Assembly: GCA_016928775.1 (NCBI GenBank)
Contig: JAFGKD010000079.1
Coordinates: 1 to 54,168 of the forward strand
From: Candidatus Zhuqueibacterota bacterium
GTDB lineage: Bacteria; Zhuqueibacterota; Zhuqueibacteria; Residuimicrobiales; Krinioviventaceae
Length of the DNA: 54,168 bases
Reading direction: 5' to 3'
Notes under the pieces: model-generated
What the model was told of the DNA's origin: nothing
Seen by the model: the letters and a program-made list of their open reading frames with translations, nothing else
Database searches by the model: none
Made by a program: the position numbers and the translations under genes
Part shown: piece by piece, positions 8,428-15,426 of the stretch
Position numbering within the stretch: the stretch's first letter is position 1
Layout: each line of letters starts with the position of its first letter

Positions 8428-11082
8428 TCAGAAAAACGATTTGAGCTCGGAAAAAACCTCGTCTCGCGTCCCTACTACGGTGTGGCATTTAGGCAAAGAG
8501 TGGATGAATTTTTTTCCATAACTTTTTTGAATCACCCGATTATCAAAAATGATCACGCATCCCCGATCGGACTGGCGCCGAATCAATCGGCCAAATCCCT
8601 GTTTGAATTTTAGAACGGCAAGCGGTACAGCGTATTCCATAAATGGATTGCCACCATTTTTTGCAATGGCTTCATAACGTGCTTCGATGATCGGCTCGCT
8701 GGGCACTTTGAATGGCAGCTTGGTGATAAAAACCGCCTCCAGAGCATCACCTTCAACATCCACACCTTCCCAAAAGCTGTCCGTACCAAATAGCACCGAT
8801 GTTTTTTCGCGACGGAACCGCTTGAGCAACTCATGCCGATTCTCATTGCCCTGCTTTAGCGGTTTGATCCCAATCATTTGTAAAGATTCTTCGAGTTGGC
8901 GATAAATCATATTGAGCAGACCATAGGAAGTGAACAAAATAAAAGCCCGTCCTTCGGATATGCTAATCGCTTTAAAGACAGCTTTGCCAAGTTCCTGGGC
9001 AAAATTTGGATGCCGCGGATCCGGCATATCCATTGGCACAGCTAAAATGACTTGCCGCTCATAGTCAAATGGCGCCGGCAGAATGAGTTCAGTTCGACGA
9101 TCATCAACAACGGTATCAAATCCAATGCGCTCGGCGAGAAAGTCGAAAGAATTTTCCACGGTCAAGGTCGCTGATGTCATGATCACTGTGTCAAATGTAT
9201 CGTAAACAGCTTCTTTCATCATTTTATTGACCTGCAGGGGAGACATTTGGAAGCGTATGATACTTTTGCCGCGCCAACCCTGCCGCGCCTCAATCCAGCG
9301 GATATTCTCTTCATCCCACTCAAAGATGACTTGTTGCAGCACGTCCGCAACGGCTACAATACGCTCTGCCTGTGCTTGCAGTTCAATTATGATTGAATCC
9401 CAATCATCTTTGCTGTGTTTGCGACATTTATTCGCCAAAGCAACAAGATCATCGATATCCGTCGCAAATAGCTTGAGCGTTTGAATATAATCCTTGAACG
9501 GCGCCGTCAATCCCGGCGCATGAAAAAGGGCATCGATGACGTGCGGCAGCAATCGTAATTTGAGCTCGGATTCAAGGGTACTGCCATGGTACCGTTGAAG
9601 GGCTTCGAACAACAAATCCATGACCGAGTCCGTTTGTTCGATGAGCAGATCGACAGCCGGTGCCAACTGCATTCGAATTTTGCTGATAATCTGTTCGACG
9701 AGCTCATCCGGCAATTTCCCGCGTCGCTGCAGGATTTTATAGCGTAATGAGTGCAAAAAGCCCTTTTCCATAGCTTTTTGCCTGCGGTGCAAACGGGATA
9801 AAATTCGGATGATGCCGGCGCGGGTGATTTGACTACCGAAATAGTTTGTTGCGACATTTTCAATGTGATGCGCTTCATCAAAAATAATTCTTTGGTATGG
9901 CGGCAATACAGCCGCATCTTTAAAGCTGCCGGTTTGATGCCGAATCGCCAGGTCAGCAAATAAAAGATGGTGATTGACCACAAGAATATGCGCTTTGGTC
10001 GCCTTGCGACGCGCCTTGTTGACAAAACAGGTGCGAAAATATTTGCAGCGGCTGTGCGTACAGGTATCGCTCTCGGCAGCAATTTTCTCCCATACGTCAT
10101 ACTTTGGAATGATGGCCAGGTCAGCCTTGCTGCCATCTCTGGAATTGCGCGCCCAGCCGATCAATGATCGCAATTCATCTTTATCCCCTTCGTCGGCAAA
10201 CAGATCAAACTCGGAACGCACATCATCCACTTTGCGCAGGCAGACATAATTGGAACGCCCCTTCACCAATACCGCGTCAAATTTGACGGGTAGCGCTTTT
10301 TGCAGAAAAGGAATATCTTTTTTGATGAGCTGTTCCTGCAGATTTATCGTGTTGGTGGAGATGACGATTCTTTCTTTATTTTTCACAGCCCAGTAGATTG
10401 ACGGCAGTAAATAGGCCATGGTTTTGCCGGTACCTGTTCCCGCCTCAATGCTCGATATTTTGCCATCGTTAAAAGCCTGAACCACATAGTCGATCATGTC
10501 AATCTGTTGTGGCCGGTCTTCGTACCCGGCCAGCTTTTGTGAAATAATGCCCCCTGGCTGCAACAGCTTTTCAATTTTTTCCGTTTGAAGGGGCCGAACC
10601 TCTTTTTTTGAAAATGGCTCAACGACGACATAAATAAAATCGACGTCATTATTGACGACATAAAATGCAACGCTAAAAGCATCGAGTCGTCCGGCAATGT
10701 TGAGGTCAGCTTTGGACGGTTTGAGGGTGCCGGAGGGATGGTTGTGAATCACAACATCCGCGTCTTGTGCAACGGTCATGACCGCAGGAACAGCACTCTC
10801 ATTACCACGCGCCACCACTTGTACATCATGCACGCGCAAATCGTCATCCACCCAACCGACAAAAAAGACTTCGTTACCTTGCGCTTCCGAGATGGCGTCG
10901 GACATTTTGGCGCATATATCGGGAGCAATGTACTTTGAGATATCGGGCATCTTTTTCTCTTGAAGATCAATTTGCGCAGAGCGAATACTCCTGCCATGCA
11001 GAGCGGTACCAACAATAGCGCTGGAAGTATCTCTTCTTATGGCGACCATCTTTGACACATTGTTGGTGTAAGCATGCCGCAC
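8428..11082 (-). CDS. DinG-type helicase with N-terminal RadC-like JAB/JAMM domain
   Basis: An XPD/DinG superfamily-2 helicase of up to 884 residues. The helicase core begins near residue 185: Walker A AGTGTGKT (214-221), four cysteines for a 4Fe-4S cluster (one in NYVCLRK, three in CTHSRCKYFRTC), a DEAH box (FDEAHH), and late motifs including FGTDSFWEGVDV and QGFGRLIRR. In front sits a JAB domain with the full JAMM signature: Glu71, His113, His115, Ser123 and Asp126, the HNHPSG and PSKAD segments being very RadC-like. The exonuclease found in Gram-positive DinG is absent. The longest frame starts at GTG 11082; M45 (10950), preceded by AAGAG, is a likely alternative just before the JAB domain. 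Probably acts in DNA repair or R-loop removal. Confidence 0.88.
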   Translation of the reverse strand: MRHAYTNNVSKMVAIRRDTSSAIVGTALHGRSIRSAQIDLQEKKMPDISKYIAPDICAKMSDAISEAQGNEVFFVGWVDDDLRVHDVQVVARGNESAVPAVMTVAQDADVVIHNHPSGTLKPSKADLNIAGRLDAFSVAFYVVNNDVDFIYVVVEPFSKKEVRPLQTEKIEKLLQPGGIISQKLAGYEDRPQQIDMIDYVVQAFNDGKISSIEAGTGTGKTMAYLLPSIYWAVKNKERIVISTNTINLQEQLIKKDIPFLQKALPVKFDAVLVKGRSNYVCLRKVDDVRSEFDLFADEGDKDELRSLIGWARNSRDGSKADLAIIPKYDVWEKIAAESDTCTHSRCKYFRTCFVNKARRKATKAHILVVNHHLLFADLAIRHQTGSFKDAAVLPPYQRIIFDEAHHIENVATNYFGSQITRAGIIRILSRLHRRQKAMEKGFLHSLRYKILQRRGKLPDELVEQIISKIRMQLAPAVDLLIEQTDSVMDLLFEALQRYHGSTLESELKLRLLPHVIDALFHAPGLTAPFKDYIQTLKLFATDIDDLVALANKCRKHSKDDWDSIIIELQAQAERIVAVADVLQQVIFEWDEENIRWIEARQGWRGKSIIRFQMSPLQVNKMMKEAVYDTFDTVIMTSATLTVENSFDFLAERIGFDTVVDDRRTELILPAPFDYERQVILAVPMDMPDPRHPNFAQELGKAVFKAISISEGRAFILFTSYGLLNMIYRQLEESLQMIGIKPLKQGNENRHELLKRFRREKTSVLFGTDSFWEGVDVEGDALEAVFITKLPFKVPSEPIIEARYEAIAKNGGNPFMEYAVPLAVLKFKQGFGRLIRRQSDRGCVIIFDNRVIQKSYGKKFIHSLPKCHTVVGTRDEVFSELKSFF

Positions 11083-11130
11083 TTTTTTTGTCTTTGTGTT
11101 TTGGTATAGGTGTATCGTTCAGGTTCAGAT

Positions 11131-11222
11131 AAAAAAAAGTAAAACCTGGCGCTCCGTTGCAAGTATCGATATTTGAAACTGTGTTAGTTTTTTCTCAAGC
11201 ATACCAGAGCCCGAGGTTTTAC
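11131..11222 (-). terminator. Long hairpin with T8 tract behind the RRM gene
   Basis: On the minus strand GTAAAACCT (11222-11214) pairs with AGGTTTTAC (11147-11139), followed at once by eight T (11138-11131). Between the arms further pairing is possible: a GC-rich block next to each arm, GTAT with ATAC, and AAACT with AGTTT around a 5-nt loop. The result is one rod of about 84 nt. It lies in the 234-bp space between the RRM stop and the helicase start. It may be a terminator with an unusually long arm or a small RNA. The rest of the space shows nothing else. Confidence 0.5.
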
Positions 11223-11316
11223 ACAATGCGCTCCCCTCACCCTCCTGAGAATTTTCCGGGCTAAACGGACATCAAGTGCGCCATTTTATGCTGGGCGCCA
11301 CTATGTGCAAGTTCTC

Positions 11317-11613
11317 TCAATAGCGTCGCGAACCGCGGCCACCACCGCCTTGTCGTGGAGCGCGGTTATCCCGCCGGGGTTTGGCCTGGTTGACGACAAT
11401 AGATCGCCCTTTCAGCTCCGTACCGTTCAGTTTCTCAATCGCCGCTTTACCATCATCCTGTGATTCCATCTCGACGAAACCGAATCCGCGCGATTCACCG
11501 CTGTATTTATCGCGAATGATGACAGCCGATTTCACCGGTCCAATCTGGCTAAATAAATTTTCCAGGTCATTTTGTACGACATCGTACGTTAAATTACCTA
11601 CATAAAGATTCAT
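11317..11613 (-). CDS. RRM-domain RNA-binding protein
   Basis: A 98-residue single RNA-recognition-motif protein of the type found in cyanobacteria and FCB bacteria, often cold-responsive in the former. RNP2 is LYVGNLTY near the start and RNP1 is GFGFVEM about residue 44. The fold covers residues 1-78. The tail is Arg/Gly-rich (GGGGRGSRRY), which adds non-specific RNA affinity. ATG 11613 has AGGAG six bases upstream. SlyD lies 102 bp further upstream on the same strand; the gap could hold a promoter, but none is clear. Likely an RNA chaperone. Confidence 0.93.
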   Translation of the reverse strand: MNLYVGNLTYDVVQNDLENLFSQIGPVKSAVIIRDKYSGESRGFGFVEMESQDDGKAAIEKLNGTELKGRSIVVNQAKPRRDNRAPRQGGGGRGSRRY

Positions 11614-11715
11614 ATCGATCTCCTAAATGTTAAAATAATTAGCTTTATGCCACATCGAACAGTTCTTTGTAACCATTTGAATAGCTTTTTATCAAGTGCA
11701 AAGTATCGAGGTAAG

Positions 11716-12180
11716 CTAATGTGCGTGTCCGTGGTCCAATTCTTCAGCAGAGGCATCGCGAACATTGAGGATTTTTACATCGAATGTCAGCACCTCGCCA
11801 GCCAACGGGTGATTAAAATCAATTTTTACTGATTGATCATCGACCGAGGCAATCTGTCCCCGTACTCTATGCCCGTCCTCACTTTGTCCTTCAAGTTGTT
11901 CTCCCACAACCAGATTGATCGAATCGGGAATGTAGGTACGATCTACTGTCTGAATGAGCTCCTGGTCTTTGAAACCATAAGCATCTTCCGGCTGAACGGT
12001 GACGACTTTGCTGTCGCCACGTGACATACCAAGCATCTCATTTTCCAAACCCGGAATAATCTGGCCGCTACCAACAAGAAATCTTAGCGGTTCCCGTCCA
12101 TCAGAAGTATCGGCAATTTCGCCGGAATCTAAAGTTAGTGTATAATGAAATGAAACGACTCTGTCTTTTTTGATTGTCAT
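11716..12180 (-). CDS. FKBP-type peptidyl-prolyl isomerase, SlyD-like
   Basis: Catalyses cis-trans isomerisation of prolyl bonds and acts as a folding chaperone. The 154 residues comprise the FKBP core split by the insert-in-flap domain, as in SlyD: LDSGEIADTS, the GSGQIIPGLENEMLGM segment, PEDAYG at the start of the insert, and FNHPLAGEVLTFDVKI to close the fold. The C-terminus is short (DHGHAH) and has only a small histidine cluster, so metal binding is weaker than in the His/Cys-rich tail of E. coli SlyD. ATG 12180 follows AGGAG. It has no signal peptide, so it is cytoplasmic. Confidence 0.92.
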   Translation of the reverse strand: MTIKKDRVVSFHYTLTLDSGEIADTSDGREPLRFLVGSGQIIPGLENEMLGMSRGDSKVVTVQPEDAYGFKDQELIQTVDRTYIPDSINLVVGEQLEGQSEDGHRVRGQIASVDDQSVKIDFNHPLAGEVLTFDVKILNVRDASAEELDHGHAH

Positions 12181-12356
12181 GTGATCTCCTGTAGTTGGCC
12201 ATTTTTGATTTGGCCTTTACAAAGATCAAAAGACAAATCAAAGCCAGCATTGGGCAACTTTGGCAACCCGCCTTTGTAATTTATTATCAAAACCAAAAAC
12301 AATGTAGCAAAAATTCCTGTGAAATAAAAGAAAATAAGCAATATGAGCCCATTCTC

Positions 12357-12385
12357 TTGATCTCTGAAAAAATCTTTTGTACATT
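12357..12385 (+). promoter_or_regulatory. Promoter of the first T9SS cargo gene
   Basis: TTGATC (12357-12362) and TACATT (12380-12385) are 17 bp apart. The run TTTTGTA(C/T)ATTAA and the TTGATCTC start recur before the second paralogue at 15377, so the promoter was duplicated with the gene. The ribosome site GAGGAG lies downstream at about 12399. Confidence 0.7.
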
Positions 12386-12410
12386 AATCTAATAAATTGA
12401 GGAGGCTCGC

Positions 12411-15254
12411 ATGAAAAATCATTTCCGATTTTGGCTTTTATTGCTATGTTATAATATCATCCTTTGTGCTCACTGGGTTTGGGGCAAGCAGCATGACAAA
12501 GAGAAATTGGCATTGCTCAAGCCGTCCATTCTCGATCATCAACAATTCAACGGCAATAATATCGCTTGCTGGATGGCCAACGACGGCATGATTGTCTCAC
12601 ATCGTGCGACCGGCGGGTGTGGCATGGAATGGCCGAGCGGCTCCGGGCAGACGACGGATTTTAGCTCCGGCTTTTGGATTATTGGCAAAACTTTGAGCGG
12701 CGATGTTGTCTCTGCCTGCAGTGAATATGCCTCCGAATTTTCTCCGGGACGGCTGCTCGCCAACGGGACCACCGATGACCCGAATGATCCCAGATTGCGC
12801 ATTTACATACTCAACAGTGATGGAACCGGTGACTGGCAAGACTGGCCGTTTGATCTCGGCGCTCCCGCGCTCAAAGCCAAAGACGGGGGTGACAGCCTTG
12901 ATACAAGCGGCAATAAAATTCCACGGCTTTACGGGAATCAAACACTCTGGTGGGTGATGAATGACGCCGATGTGGCACAACATGCCAATATTTTTGCCAC
13001 AAAACCGATGGGGCTTGAAATTCATGTCCTGGCCTTTGGATTTGACAAATTGGGTCCGTTAGCCGACATGCTGTTTTATGAATGGACGATTCACAACAAA
13101 TCACAAACAGTCTACGATTCGACCTACATTGGCCTGTGGGATGATCCCGATTTAGGGGACGCGGGAAACGATTATGCTGCCTGCGATCCTGCGCGCAATA
13201 TGGGATTCGTTTATAATCCATCCTATGACGCAATGTATTTTGTACGGCCGCCGGCGTTTGGTTTTCAATTGCTCCTGGGGCCAAACATAGGATCTGTTGA
13301 TATCCCCCAGCGTCTCGGCATGACAGCATTCAGTTACTTTTGGAGTGGAGTGCCAGATCCAAGGGGAGATCCTGAAGACGCCGAGCAGGCTTTAAATTTT
13401 CTCAAAGGTCGCCTCTCTGATGGCACACCTCACCGCGATCTGGACGGCAATGTAACCGTGTTCCCGCTCAATGGTGATCCGGTCACCGGCGAGGGGGATG
13501 TCCTCGATAAAGATTACGATTCTGACTATCGTTTTATCGTCTCGTCCGGACCGTTTGCTCTCAAGCCCGGTGATATCCAGACGATTCGCGCCGCTAAAAT
13601 CGTGGCCCAGGGAGAGAACAATCTGGAGAGCATTACCCTGCTGAAAAAACACGCCGACCTGGCGCAGAATTTTCACGATCAATTTTTTGGACTGGCAGAA
13701 CTGATCAAACCCCTTGTTCTGCTCAACTTTAAAGACGCAGCTCCGGGAGTTTACATCTCATGGAATGATCTCACCCAAAATTATCCCCAAAATGGTCTGG
13801 AACTCCTTGGCTACACGTTATATCAAGTCGTCGGCGAGACGCTCGTCGAACTGGCTTCATTTGACGCCAAAGATGGCATCACCGAAATCAAGGAGATGAT
13901 TGATGGTCGCGAGGTTCTGCTTTATTCCGGTGAGGAAAATGGTCTGGCGACATCGGCCAGGGTCACGGTGGACAGATCAAGCGGCGAGCCGCTCAAATAT
14001 GGCTATACCTATACCTATTTTTTGCGGGCTTTTATACACAACACCACTGCAACAGGAAGTGACCGGGTCATCAGCAATGATATGGAACCGGTGGATTACA
14101 CCTATCTGCCGGAAGGCTATCAAGGCGCTTTTTACGCCGAGCATACGGAACAGCACGGTGATGGAGAGGTTTTGGTCATCATCACAGATCCAAAGCGAAT
14201 GAACAACCATGATTATAAAATTTTTTTTGAGGGCTCGATTGGCGATTTACGGATGAAACTTGTTGACATGACAACGAATCATATTGTTTATCACGATACC
14301 TTGGGTACCATCGAATTTGACTCGCTGGGTTTTCGGCTCGAGGTGCGTAACCTGCTGGGCATCAAGGAGTGGAGTTATGAAGGTATACGCTGGGTTACCG
14401 GCTACAACTGGGGAGGCGCCGCCTTTTTTGGAGGACTTGATTTGGGTCATAGTTTTTTCGGCTCAACTGTCCCCTATGAAGAGCTGGTCCCGATCCGTAT
14501 TGACTTCCAGGATATCCAGTCTCTTACAGCGGACGGCTATTGGACAAAAGGCGCTGTCTATCGCCGCGATTTGGGCTATGGATTCGCCGGAATTGGTGAT
14601 CTCCCCATGGCGGCTTTTGATGTAAGCGATTCTTTAAATCCGCGCAAGTTGAACATCTGCTTTGTTGAGGATGAACGGATTGCACCCGCTACTCGTGTAT
14701 GGAATATGGGGTGGAATGGCGCGGAATACCCCGATGACATGGGTGCGAGAGAATATCTTTTTTTCATGAATTCTGATTACAGTGAAGGCGCTGGTTACAA
14801 TGCTGTCAATAATGGCACCTCCGCTGATATATTGTATTTCTTGTGGCCAGCACAGCGCGGAACTCATCCCTATCTGGAAGCGGAATTTACTATAGATATT
14901 ATTCCATCCCTGGGATTGTCGGACAAGGATGTATTTAAATTTAGCGCCGGATTATTGAACATTAAAACTCCTGAAATCACTCACCCCGAGAGTTGTGCGC
15001 TCGTCCGCAGCTATCCAAATCCCTTTAACAGCCAAACAACGATCCAATACGAATTGAAACAAAGCAGCCACGTCAGTATCGAAATTTATAATCTGTGGGG
15101 TCAGCGAATCGAAAGACTCGTGGATGAACAAATGGAGATCGGGACGCATGAAATCACCTGGAATGCACAATCCGCGGCTACTGGCGTTTATTTCATTCGA
15201 TTCGTTATCGGGGGAGTGAAATCTCAGGTCATCAAAGCACTTTTGATAAAATAG
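12411..15254 (+). CDS. Large secreted protein with T9SS type A sorting tail (paralogue 1)
   Basis: A 947-residue exported protein. It begins with a signal peptide (hydrophobic residues about 8-25, ending near WVWG). Residues 40-110 hold a conserved block (LDHQQFN, NDGMIVS, GMEWPSGSG, SGFWIIGK) shared by many large secreted FCB proteins. The middle is Asp/Gly/Trp-rich beta structure with a fibronectin-like part (about 440-560). The last 85 residues are a classic Por/T9SS sorting domain: YPNPFNSQTTIQYEL, IYNLWGQRI, and GVYFIRF before a terminal Lys. Function is unknown; the cargo is exported across the outer membrane and may be attached to the surface. It closely resembles the next gene throughout. 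ATG 12411 follows GAGGAG. Confidence 0.88.
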   Translation: MKNHFRFWLLLLCYNIILCAHWVWGKQHDKEKLALLKPSILDHQQFNGNNIACWMANDGMIVSHRATGGCGMEWPSGSGQTTDFSSGFWIIGKTLSGDVVSACSEYASEFSPGRLLANGTTDDPNDPRLRIYILNSDGTGDWQDWPFDLGAPALKAKDGGDSLDTSGNKIPRLYGNQTLWWVMNDADVAQHANIFATKPMGLEIHVLAFGFDKLGPLADMLFYEWTIHNKSQTVYDSTYIGLWDDPDLGDAGNDYAACDPARNMGFVYNPSYDAMYFVRPPAFGFQLLLGPNIGSVDIPQRLGMTAFSYFWSGVPDPRGDPEDAEQALNFLKGRLSDGTPHRDLDGNVTVFPLNGDPVTGEGDVLDKDYDSDYRFIVSSGPFALKPGDIQTIRAAKIVAQGENNLESITLLKKHADLAQNFHDQFFGLAELIKPLVLLNFKDAAPGVYISWNDLTQNYPQNGLELLGYTLYQVVGETLVELASFDAKDGITEIKEMIDGREVLLYSGEENGLATSARVTVDRSSGEPLKYGYTYTYFLRAFIHNTTATGSDRVISNDMEPVDYTYLPEGYQGAFYAEHTEQHGDGEVLVIITDPKRMNNHDYKIFFEGSIGDLRMKLVDMTTNHIVYHDTLGTIEFDSLGFRLEVRNLLGIKEWSYEGIRWVTGYNWGGAAFFGGLDLGHSFFGSTVPYEELVPIRIDFQDIQSLTADGYWTKGAVYRRDLGYGFAGIGDLPMAAFDVSDSLNPRKLNICFVEDERIAPATRVWNMGWNGAEYPDDMGAREYLFFMNSDYSEGAGYNAVNNGTSADILYFLWPAQRGTHPYLEAEFTIDIIPSLGLSDKDVFKFSAGLLNIKTPEITHPESCALVRSYPNPFNSQTTIQYELKQSSHVSIEIYNLWGQRIERLVDEQMEIGTHEITWNAQSAATGVYFIRFVIGGVKSQVIKALLIK

Positions 15255-15294
15255 AGCTCGCCTCAACGTTGAACCGGAATACCATAGCATAAAA

Positions 15295-15318
15295 AGCGCG
15301 TCACTTTGGTGGCGCGCT
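15295..15318 (+). terminator. GC-rich hairpin between the two cargo genes
   Basis: AGCGCG plus TCAC pairs with GGTGGCGCGCT around a short loop, with one mismatch. It is 40 bp past the first cargo gene's stop. The T-rich tract begins only about 10 bp later (TTGTGTTTTT), so termination may be partial. Confidence 0.5.
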
Positions 15319-15376
15319 CCATTCTTGTGTTTTTCCCACCCGCGATTGAGCTTTCACGTTTTTTCCAGCTCCTCCC

Positions 15377-15405
15377 TTGATCTCGGCTGAATTGTTTTGT
15401 ATATT
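15377..15405 (+). promoter_or_regulatory. Promoter of the second T9SS cargo gene
   Basis: TTGATC (15377-15382) and TATATT (15400-15405) at 17-bp spacing. The reading frame of the gene is open back to a TTG at 15397, but that codon overlaps the -10 box, so the start must be ATG 15427, which has GGGGAG upstream. Confidence 0.75.
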
Positions 15406-15426
15406 AAAAAAAAGGGGAGATCAACA

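Noticed and set aside
9507..10136. 209-codon minus-strand frame
   Set aside because: Same strand but other frame within the JAB-DinG helicase, which has clear motifs through this stretch.
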